NCBI GenBank assembly: GCA_910585915.1
Contig: CAJUGF010000030.1
Coordinates: 1-18,658, forward strand
Reading direction: 5' to 3'
From: an uncultured Bacilli bacterium
Lineage (GTDB): Bacteria > Bacillota_I > Bacilli_A > RF39 > UBA660
DNA: 18,658 bases
Within the stretch, counting starts at the first letter, position 1. Each line of letters begins with the position of its first letter. A model generated the notes under the pieces. It saw only the letters and a program-made list of their open reading frames with translations. It was not told the origin of the DNA and made no database searches. The position numbers and the translations under genes were made by a program. Below are positions 1 to 7,519 of the stretch, one piece after another.

Positions 1-17
1 GTGCACTTTTTAAGTCG

Positions 18-41
18 TTATGCATATTATCTATGCACTTC
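18..41 (+). repeat. left copy of terminal inverted repeat
   Basis: The segment ending ATTATCTATGCACTTC (26-41) is found again, reverse-complemented, at 18620-18635. The match continues through GCA and TTAT with one substitution and one extra base. The core is itself a short dyad, GCATA-TTATC-TATGC. A further partial copy (GTGCACTTTTT) opens the window at 1-11. It could be a dispersed palindromic element, a site used by a mobile element, or a repeat at which an assembly broke. Nothing in the window decides between these. Confidence 0.55.
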
Positions 42-83
42 AGATTGATTTAACGTAAATATCTTTACTTAAAGGTACATATG

Positions 84-111
84 GAAATATAAATACTATG
101 ATTTATATTTC
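84..111. other. AT-only hairpin downstream of the holin-like gene
   Basis: An 11-bp perfect inverted repeat (84-94 with 101-111, loop ACTATG) lies 12 bases past the stop of the minus-strand gene ending at 123. It contains a single G-C pair and has no T-run after it on the minus strand, so it is not a normal intrinsic terminator. It may slow RNA decay at the 3' end, or it may be chance in AT-rich DNA. Confidence 0.3.
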
Positions 112-122
112 ACCAAATGAAA

Positions 123-398
123 TTATTTTTCATTTTTTTTATTGAAATCATTAATTCCATTTGCTCCTAAACTTACCGTAATAGAGGTTAAAAAATAAAG
201 AATAAGATCCTTAATCTCAAAACTAAACAATGCTAAATGAATACAAATTAATAAAATATAGGATACAAAAAAGCTCCAATATTTCGTTGGAATCTTTTTA
301 ATACTATGAATTTCCTTTGTAAATTCAACTACTAAATAAACGATAGACACAAAATTCGTGTATATTAACAAAGACTCCCATGTTAAAAAATCGTTCAC
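123..398 (-). CDS. small three-helix membrane protein, phage holin-like
   Basis: This 91-residue protein has three hydrophobic stretches (about residues 9-25, 40-60 and 63-80) and a short charged tail ending KKNEK. Size, topology and position just after a cell-wall hydrolase fit a phage-type holin, which forms membrane holes so an endolysin can reach the wall. That role is inferred from layout; no family motif is diagnostic. The start is GTG at 396-398, 7 bases after a strong GAGGTGA ribosome site. It is the last gene of a cassette (XhlA-like, M23 hydrolase, this gene), with 49 bases separating it from the hydrolase. It could instead be an unrelated small membrane protein. Confidence 0.6.
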   Translation of the reverse strand: MNDFLTWESLLIYTNFVSIVYLVVEFTKEIHSIKKIPTKYWSFFVSYILLICIHLALFSFEIKDLILYFLTSITVSLGANGINDFNKKNEK

Positions 399-447
399 AA
401 TAAATCACCTCAATTCTGAAATGAAAATTCATTTTTTAAAATTATTA

Positions 448-1248
448 TCAGAGTGGTTTAATTTGAATAGCATCTATTGTCTTTCCATATATTCCAGCAT
501 ACCCTTCAGGAGTTTCATCACATTTATAAATCCAGCTTAACCATCTTCCTTCGGTTAAATGAACTCGATAAGCTACTCCTTCTATTTGCACACCATCAAT
601 AGAGTGACCAATATTGCCTGCATAATCATTACGATTGATAACCCAAGGTAACCATTCGTTTTTAATTTTGTCATGAACTCGCATTTTGTATCTGTCCAAA
701 TATATTCCATCCATACTGCATCCAAAATTTCCTGCATATTCATTTGTCCCTATTCTTACATTAGGATTCCATCCATAACGATTATCGTGACTTTGGTACG
801 TTATAAATGTTGAATTGTTTTCAGTAAATTCTTTCTTTAAGTATGGGGATGGATCAATTCTTTGATTATTTTTAAAGATTTCAAAATGCAAATGTCTTCC
901 TGTAGGACCTACAGTATTTCCAGAATTTCCGATAATTGCAATTTGCGTATCTGATGTAACACTTTGACCAATGAAAACACAAACAGAATTCTTTTTTAGA
1001 TGGGCATATCGACTTTTATATCCGTTTCCATGATCAATATCAACATAATTACCATATGATAACATCCCTGTACTACCAATCATACGATTATATTTATTAA
1101 CAACAGCTACAACGATTCCACTAGAATGAGCAAATACTTTATTTTCTTCTTCATTTGAACTAAATGACAAATCCACGCCAGTATGATCTTTCCCAGCATA
1201 TGGATAGGAAATTCTATTGCTTGATCGATTAATAACTCTATCAACCAT
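448..1248 (-). CDS. M23 metallopeptidase endolysin with C-terminal ChW repeats
   Basis: This 266-residue protein is a peptidoglycan endopeptidase of the LytM/lysostaphin type. The zinc and catalytic residues are all present: HTGVD (H22, D26), YAHL (H83) and HLHFE (H119, H121). After residue 150 come two full and one partial ChW-type repeats (clostridial hydrophobic with conserved W), seen as YAGN.G.S.DG...V.L.....W..W near 172, 208 and 247; these usually bind the cell surface. There is no signal peptide, as expected for a phage-type endolysin released through a holin. The start ATG follows AAGGTG by 7 bases. The gene sits between XhlA-like and holin-like genes, which supports the lysis role. 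The catalytic call is strong; prophage origin is an inference. Confidence 0.85.
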   Translation of the reverse strand: MVDRVINRSSNRISYPYAGKDHTGVDLSFSSNEEENKVFAHSSGIVVAVVNKYNRMIGSTGMLSYGNYVDIDHGNGYKSRYAHLKKNSVCVFIGQSVTSDTQIAIIGNSGNTVGPTGRHLHFEIFKNNQRIDPSPYLKKEFTENNSTFITYQSHDNRYGWNPNVRIGTNEYAGNFGCSMDGIYLDRYKMRVHDKIKNEWLPWVINRNDYAGNIGHSIDGVQIEGVAYRVHLTEGRWLSWIYKCDETPEGYAGIYGKTIDAIQIKPL

Positions 1249-1310
1249 ACGATTTCACCTTATTTCTAAATTTCATTATTTTTACAAAATTATAATTAAA
1301 AAAAAGAAAA

Positions 1311-1562
1311 TTAACCATTTCCCTTTAATTCTCTTATATCTTCTTTCATATTTTTTAAATCAGCTTCGATACTATAAATTTTTTCCATAATATTATTATA
1401 TTTATCAACTTTTCTTTCTAATTCCTCTAAACGATAAATAGTTAATTTTTTATTTTCTTCTTGCCTTTTATTATTTTGATAGCTTGAAAAAAGCGTAGCT
1501 ACCAAACTTGGTACCGCTACGCTAATTCCACTTATCAAGGCAATAATGATATCCGAATTCAT
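1311..1562 (-). CDS. XhlA/holin-like protein: N-terminal membrane helix plus coiled coil
   Basis: This 83-residue protein begins MNSDIIIALISG, has one membrane helix (about 4-25), and then a heptad-like charged segment with YRLEELERKVDKYNN and further E/K-rich turns to the end. This arrangement (short helix, then RLEELEKKV.KHNN-like coiled coil) is very common in lysis cassettes of Bacillota phages, where it is annotated as hemolysin XhlA or holin. I start it at ATG 1560-1562, which follows AGAGGT by 7 bases. The longer reading from a TTG at 1580 would overlap that ribosome site. It lies 62 bases upstream of the M23 hydrolase. Confidence 0.65.
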   Translation of the reverse strand: MNSDIIIALISGISVAVPSLVATLFSSYQNNKRQEENKKLTIYRLEELERKVDKYNNIMEKIYSIEADLKNMKEDIRELKGNG

Positions 1563-1627
1563 TAAATTACCTCTTTTCAATTATTAATATCTTAATATAT
1601 ATTTTTATATTATACTTTTTCAAATAA

Positions 1628-2374
1628 TTATTTTTTTATTTGAATGTTTAAAATATTTCCAAGTATTTTTTTTATACCATTACAACTAGATTCATTCATA
1701 AAAATGCGTGGAATGTATACTTTATTATTATCTTTAGCAAGAAAGCACTCTAAAATACTTGTATTCATTAGTTGAGGAACCGTTTTGCTAATATAAGATT
1801 GTAACATATCATTAGATGTTTCTAGGTTTACAATCGTTCCTAATTGCAAATATGGTTCTTTCAATTTTTCACTTCTCAATTTGGAAATAATCTTTTTTCT
1901 ATCTTCTTTAATTTTATTTAATAATTCTCTGTTTAACTCAGAGTTTTCATAAAGAATAAAAATCGTTATATCGTTGCTTATCATTCCAAGGAAGCTATTT
2001 TTAACTCTTTTGATATAAATTGGAACATCAAGCTCTATATCATTCCATAATTGATAACCCAATGTCTCGATTTTTTTCTGAAATAATTCATTTTCATGAA
2101 TATTGGCATCGATGATAATAGGACTTTTACATTTTTTAATAATCTTAATGGTGAATTTTCTCTGATATTTACCAGCTAAATTTGTAAATAGAAAAACCAA
2201 AAAAAGAACAAAGACTCCAATACCTACTATTGCAAATCCTAATTCTTGAGTTTGATCTGCTTCATCTAAAACTGCAAATAAAGTAAAGACAGTGATTAAA
2301 GAAATAAAAACTAAAACATAAGAAACAACTAATCCATAAAAAATCAAATTATAATAGTTTCTTTTTTTCTTCAT
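1628..2374 (-). CDS. two-helix membrane protein, candidate partner or immunity protein of the Rhs tip
   Basis: I do not recognise this 248-residue protein as a named family. Two strong membrane helices (about 9-34 and 46-66) follow a basic start MKKKRNYYN. The rest (70-248) is a soluble domain, probably cytoplasmic, with alternating hydrophobic and charged segments and no cysteine or histidine cluster suggesting an enzyme. Its start is 14 bases after the stop of the Rhs gene, so the two are almost surely co-transcribed. In polymorphic toxin systems the gene right after an Rhs tip normally encodes the immunity protein, and membrane immunity proteins usually pair with membrane-acting toxins. 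That role is inferred from position only. Confidence 0.5.
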   Translation of the reverse strand: MKKKRNYYNLIFYGLVVSYVLVFISLITVFTLFAVLDEADQTQELGFAIVGIGVFVLFLVFLFTNLAGKYQRKFTIKIIKKCKSPIIIDANIHENELFQKKIETLGYQLWNDIELDVPIYIKRVKNSFLGMISNDITIFILYENSELNRELLNKIKEDRKKIISKLRSEKLKEPYLQLGTIVNLETSNDMLQSYISKTVPQLMNTSILECFLAKDNNKVYIPRIFMNESSCNGIKKILGNILNIQIKK

Positions 2375-2388
2375 AGTATTACCACTTT

Positions 2389-3657
2389 CTACATTATTAA
2401 TACATACTCAGATAATCTTTTCCAATTATTTTTGAAAAAATCTAATGCTGCACTAACAATAGTTTCTTGTTGAAACTTATTAGCATAAGATCCTATAAAA
2501 CAAGATGAAAAATAGGTAGGATGAAACCAGCCTGGATTTGTTCCCAAACCTAAAGCACCTGTAATTCTCGAAGTAATATATATTGACTCAAGGCTAGATA
2601 TAGATGTATTAACAACAATATTTCCTAATGAATCTAATGCATTTGAAATTGTGATGTTCTTATCTTCTTGAGTATAACTTTGTACTTCATCTATTGTATT
2701 TTGAACAAAATTGCCTATAAAAACGCCAGCAGTTCGTAATTTTTTAATAGGAGAAACTGCAGTACCTCCTTGGATTGCACCATTCACAGCAGCCGAAAAA
2801 GTTCCAGAATGTAGTGGTTCTTTCTTTGCAATATTTGACACTACAGTAGCAACTACACTCACGAATGCACCTACTGCTGCACATGCTAAGAAGAATGCTA
2901 CACTATTTCCTTCAATATCTTTGTTATTAACAGGGTTATTATCACAATATAGATAAAGATTCTTAGATGAAATTGATCTATAGGTGATACTATCAATATT
3001 TAAAAAACGACATAGCAACGGAGAATAATATCTACTATTTATGTAATAAAAACTTGTTTCTTCATCATAATAATATCCTCTATAACGAAATGAATTAATA
3101 TATGCAATATGATTTTTATCCAAAATAGCTTGTCCAACTTCATTTTGAATATTTAAAATGTTCCCCCATGCATCGTATTCATACTTTGCAACTAATTGAT
3201 ATGTGTCATTATAAATTCCAATTATATCACCTTGGAGATTTTTTTGATAATAGTAGACAGTATCATTTAATACAAATCCAATTAATTCACCTACATTATC
3301 ACGTAAATAGTATAGCACATCATCTCCACGAGTTTCAATAACAACGTCTGTACCATCAAGATAAAAATTAGTAGTGCTTCCATTAACAATTTTTTTGGTT
3401 CTAATATTAAAACCATTCATTTTTCCCATGCTCGATATATCTTGGCATGGAAAACCTCCGATCCAAAGATGACAATAAGGTAGATCTTTACCTTTTATAG
3501 TAGTAATATCACCTAAATTTAAATCTTCGTCTACATCATGAATTGCGCAATAACTTTTAATAGCATTTTTGTCTATTTCAGAAAAGAACTCAATTTTATA
3601 ATCGTTAATTAAACTATCATTTTTCAGGACTACCAATTCCACTAAAAAAAGTACCAA
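2389..3657 (-). CDS. chimeric open frame: methyltransferase N-terminal remnant fused to Rhs C-terminal core and variable tip
   Basis: The 422-codon frame has three parts. Residues about 11-83 match the start of a DNA cytosine-C5 methyltransferase (FFSEIDKNAIKSYCAIH, then GGFPCQDIS with the catalytic PCQ at 70-72). Residues about 84-249 are the C-terminal part of an Rhs protein: NGSTTNFYLDGT, YEYDAWGNI, FRYRGYYYDEETSFYYINSR, and YCDNNPVNNKDIEGN, the usual NPVN..DP.G end mark with DIEG in place of DP.G. Residues 250-422 are a variable tip with glycine-rich hydrophobic helices (253-275 and around 286-298) and no toxin fold I can name. The long N-terminal Rhs shell is missing. The nominal TTG start at 3655-3657 has no ribosome site, so natural translation is doubtful unless a frameshift or internal start (for example M80) is used. 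A membrane protein gene follows 14 bases later. Confidence 0.75.
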   Translation of the reverse strand: MVLFLVELVVLKNDSLINDYKIEFFSEIDKNAIKSYCAIHDVDEDLNLGDITTIKGKDLPYCHLWIGGFPCQDISSMGKMNGFNIRTKKIVNGSTTNFYLDGTDVVIETRGDDVLYYLRDNVGELIGFVLNDTVYYYQKNLQGDIIGIYNDTYQLVAKYEYDAWGNILNIQNEVGQAILDKNHIAYINSFRYRGYYYDEETSFYYINSRYYSPLLCRFLNIDSITYRSISSKNLYLYCDNNPVNNKDIEGNSVAFFLACAAVGAFVSVVATVVSNIAKKEPLHSGTFSAAVNGAIQGGTAVSPIKKLRTAGVFIGNFVQNTIDEVQSYTQEDKNITISNALDSLGNIVVNTSISSLESIYITSRITGALGLGTNPGWFHPTYFSSCFIGSYANKFQQETIVSAALDFFKNNWKRLSEYVLIM

Positions 3658-3694
3658 CTTTTATGGTACCATTACATTTTTTATCATTTTTCAA
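3409..3694 (-). pseudogene. frameshifted N-terminal fragment of a DNA cytosine-C5 methyltransferase
   Basis: Reading from a TTG at 3692-3694, 8 bases after a GGGGG ribosome site (3703-3707), gives a peptide with GTFFSGIGSPEK, the motif I (SAM-binding FSGIG) of C5 methyltransferases, then TGA at 3617-3619. The rest of the N-terminal domain (EID of motif II, PCQDIS motif IV, GK..GF) continues in another frame and stops at the Rhs junction near 3409. Compared with typical relatives, two or three residues between SPEK and the DYKIEFF segment seem to be missing. A small deletion that shifted the frame fits best. Motifs VI to X and the target-recognition region are absent, so no methyltransferase activity is expected. 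Confidence 0.75.
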
Positions 3695-3712
3695 TTTTTA
3701 ATCCCCCTTTTC

Positions 3713-3739
3713 AAAAAAATATAGGTTTTTATCCTATAT
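3713..3739 (-). terminator. short intrinsic terminator upstream of the chimera
   Basis: On the minus strand a 7-bp stem ATATAGG/CCTATAT (3733-3739 with 3719-3725, loop ATAAAAA) is followed directly by seven T (3713-3719). The stem is weak, with two G-C pairs. It would end transcripts coming from the decayed stretch upstream, just before the ribosome site of the methyltransferase remnant. Confidence 0.5.
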
Positions 3740-4220
3740 CCTAGCAACATTAATCTCAAAAAATTATTCTATATTAAACACATTTTTTCTATTTATAATT
3801 TAATCATATATTTTTTATTAATTATCTATTTGCAAATTATTAGATTTTTAAAAGCTACTCATACAATAGATACATTTACTTGAAAATATAAATCATTTTT
3901 CTTATTAGAAAGCTTATTTGCTTTATTCAAGCTATCATAACGATTCCCATAATAACTAGAAAAAACAAGTAAATCTTTAATTTTTTGATTAGTTGTCATT
4001 AGATACATGCAAGTTCATTTGGATACATTAAGCCAATTTGTCCACCCTTTCTATAGTATCATTACACCAATTCCCACCTTACATGTTTTTCCAGTATCTT
4101 ACTTCGCTCTTGGTTATAATCTTCAACTACATCGCTTGACTTTATTTTTTATAATTTCCATATAACATAATTATTTCATATTTACTAACTAATTATTAAT
4201 TTTTATAACACTAATAAATT
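3740..4220. other. gene-poor stretch with decayed coding traces
   Basis: No intact gene is visible in these roughly 480 bases between the Rhs chimera and the ABC operon terminator. On the minus strand, one frame from about 4139 to 3999 reads as protein-like sequence (SSDVVEDYNQERSKILEKHV, then YYRKGGQIGLMYPNEL) interrupted by adjacent TGA and TAA at 4059-4064. The G.IGLMYP phrase resembles a segment seen in surface or prepilin-like proteins of low-GC Bacillota. A 46-codon frame follows at 3859-3999. I read this as remnants of one or more lost accessory genes; their identity is not established. Confidence 0.4.
3859..3999 (-). CDS. possible 46-residue hypothetical protein or gene remnant
   Basis: ATG at 3997-3999 opens a 46-codon frame starting MTTNQKIKDLLVFSSYYGNR and ending at TGA 3859-3861. 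It is polar and tyrosine- and asparagine-rich, with no membrane segment, motif or recognisable family. No ribosome site precedes the ATG, and it lies inside a stretch that looks decayed, so it may be only the tail of a broken gene. A weak terminator lies about 120 bases downstream. Confidence 0.2.
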   Translation of the reverse strand: MTTNQKIKDLLVFSSYYGNRYDSLNKANKLSNKKNDLYFQVNVSIV

Positions 4221-4244
4221 AAAAAAGGACTATTGGCAAGTCCT
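4221..4244 (-). terminator. intrinsic terminator of the LiaF-ABC operon
   Basis: On the minus strand the stem AGGACT/AGTCCT (4239-4244 with 4226-4231, loop TGCCAAT) is followed by TTTTTT. It lies 13 bases past the stop of the last permease gene and closes the five-gene operon. Confidence 0.8.
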
Positions 4245-4257
4245 ATATTTTAATTGT

Positions 4258-5397
4258 CTATATTTTTTGATTTCGTCTTGAAATAATATTGGTAAGAACA
4301 ACAAAGGAAAAAAGAAAGATTACTAATATGATGATGTTCATTAAAAAGGGATTTAATGTATTTAAATTGATTTGTTCCATATTAGCAATTATTTCATTAT
4401 TATTAATAAAATAATAGGATGGTAAAATATGAGCAATTTTTAATACAGAATCTGGTAAAAATTCAATTGGTACAAAGGCTCCACATAGAAAACTAGATCC
4501 TAAGGCAATTACATTAATGACACCATTAATAACATTTTTATTTTTGATTAGGTTTCCAAGTGTAAAAGCAATGGCAATAGCTACTACTGTAAACATTAAA
4601 AAGTTGATGATAAATAAAAGCCCATGGATGGTAAACATTTCAGCACCAAGCAAAATGAAACTTAAGATAATATATAAGAAAGCTAGGGAGAAAGCAAAGA
4701 AACTATTAGCAATAAATAATTCACGGTTGATTTTTTTGTAACTAGTATTACTAATAATAGTTCGCTTTCTAATCTTATCTTCTTTCATAATGGTTAAAAT
4801 TAAGCATATGACATAAATGCATCCAGCTAGCATGCTATAGTTTGAAAAATTGTAGAATGACGCAATTTTGGATAGACTATCATTATCAATTTTTGATGTC
4901 ATTTCTACTATTACTTCATCTTTTAATGTATTATTAATTTGATCTATTAATGTATTTATATCGCTTTCAAATTGATTGTAACGGTTAGCAACATTGAGAT
5001 AGCGATTTAGAAGCATTTCTGCAAGAGACGCTTGATAATCACCAGTGCTTTTGGTTTGAATGATAGGATTTTTTGAAGATAAAAAATCATTTTGATAGTT
5101 TTTGGGTATTTCGATGATATAATTTACATCTCGATAGAATAAGGCGTCTTCTAGAGATTTTTCTTCTAGTGATATTATGTTTGCTTTTTCATTTAGAAAT
5201 GAAATTAAATTTTTAGATAATTCACTATTATTATCATCATTTTTGATATAGATGTCTGGTTTACTTTCAGTAAAGTTCATTGGATTATTATTATTTTGGA
5301 AGTTAAATACTCCAAAGAAAAGAAGTATGGCTGTATACATGATAATAATCCATTTATTTTTATTTAGTACTTTACAATAAGTTTTAAATATTGTCAT
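4258..5397 (-). CDS. ABC-2 type transporter permease (second subunit)
   Basis: This 379-residue membrane protein has the layout of ABC2_membrane_3 exporters: one helix near the N terminus (about 16-29), a long extracytoplasmic stretch (about 30-185) and a block of five or six helices (about 188-370), including a G.FVPIEFLP turn before the last hairpin, typical of the family. It pairs with the preceding permease and the ATPase to export an unknown substrate or remodel the envelope. ATG at 5397 is preceded by AAGGAGA at 7 bases and overlaps the upstream permease gene by 14 bases, so the two are probably translationally coupled. The substrate cannot be read from the sequence. Confidence 0.85.
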   Translation of the reverse strand: MTIFKTYCKVLNKNKWIIIMYTAILLFFGVFNFQNNNNPMNFTESKPDIYIKNDDNNSELSKNLISFLNEKANIISLEEKSLEDALFYRDVNYIIEIPKNYQNDFLSSKNPIIQTKSTGDYQASLAEMLLNRYLNVANRYNQFESDINTLIDQINNTLKDEVIVEMTSKIDNDSLSKIASFYNFSNYSMLAGCIYVICLILTIMKEDKIRKRTIISNTSYKKINRELFIANSFFAFSLAFLYIILSFILLGAEMFTIHGLLFIINFLMFTVVAIAIAFTLGNLIKNKNVINGVINVIALGSSFLCGAFVPIEFLPDSVLKIAHILPSYYFINNNEIIANMEQINLNTLNPFLMNIIILVIFLFSFVVLTNIISRRNQKI

Positions 5398-6580
5398 ATT
5401 GTTGTCTCCTTAATACAAAAATGGATATGAAAATGAGAATGCTAGTGAATAATAATAAACTTATTATATTGAAGTAATAACGTTCTAAGGTGTTGTAATA
5501 ATATAATGAATAAAAACCATCTGTAATCATTGCAGCTGGATTGATTTTATTTAGGAATGGCAGGTTTTTATCTATGATATATTTCATGGTTATTCCCATC
5601 ATTCCTGATAGGAAACATCCAAGCATAGTGATGCTTAAAATGATACCTGTTTTCACATTTTCATTGGCCTTTATGACACAGCTTACAAATATTCCAAGGG
5701 AAAGTCCAGCAAGTGTCCCAATCAGTGCTAGTAAGATTGTTTCAAATAGATGTGGTCCATAGTCTACTTTTAATATAATAATGGTATAAAGGAATAAAAG
5801 AATTATGCCTAATACTTGAATTAAAAATGAAGCCAAAGCACTACTTCCAATAAGCGTCCATTTCTTAATACGTGTTATGGCAATTCTTTTTCCAACAGAG
5901 GTCATATTGGCAAGACAATAATTCATCATAGCCATTGCAAGTATGCCCCCATAAAGACAAGCCATTGCAATTAATGTATAATATTCAATCATAGTGTAAC
6001 TTAAATTTTTATTTGATGTATCTTCTATGTTTTTCATGATTGTTGGATCATAAGCTTTGACTTTTTGGATCATTTCTTCTAGGGTATCTTCAAAGTAACA
6101 TTCAACCATTTTATTATGTTCTACCATAGACTTCTCTATTTCATTTTTTATAATGGTTTCTACTACTTGAGCTGTTCCATTTATTTCTTCGACAACATTT
6201 TTTAAAACAGTTTCCTTAATCCCACTTTTTTTTACAGTGATTTTAGCTTTATCTTGCATTTCTAGATAACCAGTGATTTCATCTGTTTCAAGTAATTCTT
6301 TAGCTTTCTCTTCTTCCACATATTGAATATCAAATAAACCAGTTTCCTGTTTTTTGATATCAAGATTTGCAAAAGTAATTTGCATCATTTCATTTTCTTG
6401 CCAATTATTGTTGTTAATGATAGCAATTTTTATAGTTTCTAATTTTTCACTGTTCTCAATATTAGAAAATGCCATAGAGAAAAATGTTCCTAGAATAATA
6501 GGGAAAAAGATTGTCCAAAAGACAAGCATTTTATTTTGAAATAATATTTTTAGAGCATATTTTAAGTTATGATAAAACAT
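5384..6580 (-). CDS. ABC-2 type transporter permease (first subunit)
   Basis: This 398-residue protein has the same plan as its neighbour: an N-terminal helix (about 19-37, FWTIFFPIILGTFF), a large extracytoplasmic domain (about 40-200), then about five helices to the C terminus ending in a basic RRQQ segment. The two permeases resemble each other in topology but differ clearly in sequence, so the transporter is probably a heterodimer served by one ATPase gene. The ATG shares its A with the TGA stop of the ATPase gene (TGATG), a sign of coupled translation. A TTG one codon earlier is a less likely start. Confidence 0.85.
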   Translation of the reverse strand: MFYHNLKYALKILFQNKMLVFWTIFFPIILGTFFSMAFSNIENSEKLETIKIAIINNNNWQENEMMQITFANLDIKKQETGLFDIQYVEEEKAKELLETDEITGYLEMQDKAKITVKKSGIKETVLKNVVEEINGTAQVVETIIKNEIEKSMVEHNKMVECYFEDTLEEMIQKVKAYDPTIMKNIEDTSNKNLSYTMIEYYTLIAMACLYGGILAMAMMNYCLANMTSVGKRIAITRIKKWTLIGSSALASFLIQVLGIILLFLYTIIILKVDYGPHLFETILLALIGTLAGLSLGIFVSCVIKANENVKTGIILSITMLGCFLSGMMGITMKYIIDKNLPFLNKINPAAMITDGFYSLYYYNTLERYYFNIISLLLFTSILIFISIFVLRRQQYDNI

Positions 6581-7518
6581 CAATCTCTTAGTTCCTTTCC
6601 AGTCAGTTCTAAGAAAACGTCATTAAGGGTGGGACGTTCTACAAAAATTTTATTGTAATTTATTTTTTCCTTTTTTAAATGTTCTATGAGCTCTACTACA
6701 TTATTTTTTCCTTTTTTATATGCAATGATTAGTAAGTGGTTATTGTATATTACAGATTCAACGTTTTTGATTTTTTTAACTTTTTCTATGTTAGTAATAT
6801 CGAAATCATATATTTCAACACTTACTTTTTCTTCAATATTAGCAAGTTCTTTTAATTCATCACTGGTACCACTTGCAATAATATGTCCAGCATCTAGAAT
6901 GATGATACGATCACAAAGGATTTCTACTTCTTCCATGTAATGAGTTGTGTAAATAATAGTCGCCCCATCATCTCTTAATTTTTTTATTCCATCTAGGATA
7001 TTGTTCCTGCTTTGAGGATCTACTGCAACAGTGGGTTCATCTAAAAAGATGATTTTGGGTTTATGGGCAATTCCACAAGCAATGTTTAATCTGCGTAGTA
7101 GTCCTCCTGATAATTGTTTGGGATAGAATTTCGTGTAGTTTTCAAGCCCTACTAACGCTATAGCTTCTTCAATATATTTTTGACGAGTCTTTTTTTCTTT
7201 GATATATAATCCACAAAAATAGTCAATGTTTTCATAAACTGTTAATTCATCAAAAACAGCAACTTCTTGGAAGATTACACCAATATTCTTTTTTATGTCA
7301 TAGGCATCAGGACTCATTTCTGTTCCCATTATTTTGATACTACCACTTTCAAAGTTTAAAAGAGATAGTAAACAATTAATGGTAGTGGATTTTCCACTAC
7401 CATTAGGTCCAAGAAGTCCTAAAATCTCCCCTTCTTTTACCTCAAAGGATAAATCGTTGATGGCTTTTAGGTTTTTATATTTTTTTGTTAGATGCTGTAC
7501 TTCTATTATACTTTTCAT
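6580..7518 (-). CDS. ABC transporter ATP-binding protein
   Basis: This 312-residue ATPase powers the two ABC-2 permeases encoded just downstream. Visible motifs are Walker A GPNGSGKST (37-45), Q-loop Q84, signature LSGGL (136-140), Walker B IIFLDEP (156-162, catalytic E161), a D-loop after VAVDP, and the switch histidine in TTHYMEE (H193). The C-terminal extension (about 225-312) is normal for drug/multidrug ABC-2 exporters of the CcmA type. The signature has L where the textbook motif has Q, a common variant in this subfamily. I start at ATG 7516-7518, 6 bases after GGAG; a TTG at 7530 lies inside that ribosome site. One base separates it from the upstream gene. Confidence 0.93.
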   Translation of the reverse strand: MKSIIEVQHLTKKYKNLKAINDLSFEVKEGEILGLLGPNGSGKSTTINCLLSLLNFESGSIKIMGTEMSPDAYDIKKNIGVIFQEVAVFDELTVYENIDYFCGLYIKEKKTRQKYIEEAIALVGLENYTKFYPKQLSGGLLRRLNIACGIAHKPKIIFLDEPTVAVDPQSRNNILDGIKKLRDDGATIIYTTHYMEEVEILCDRIIILDAGHIIASGTSDELKELANIEEKVSVEIYDFDITNIEKVKKIKNVESVIYNNHLLIIAYKKGKNNVVELIEHLKKEKINYNKIFVERPTLNDVFLELTGKELRD

Positions 7519-7519
7519 A

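Noticed and set aside
84..111. Hairpin near the left end as an intrinsic terminator
   Set aside because: The stem is almost only A-T and no T-run follows it on the minus strand, so it is listed only as a hairpin.
123..3657. A complete prophage
   Set aside because: Only lysis-type genes and a methyltransferase fragment are present; no integrase, terminase, capsid, portal or tail gene is visible in the window.
2389..3657. A functional DNA methyltransferase
   Set aside because: The frame is broken after motif I and everything after motif IV is replaced by Rhs sequence.
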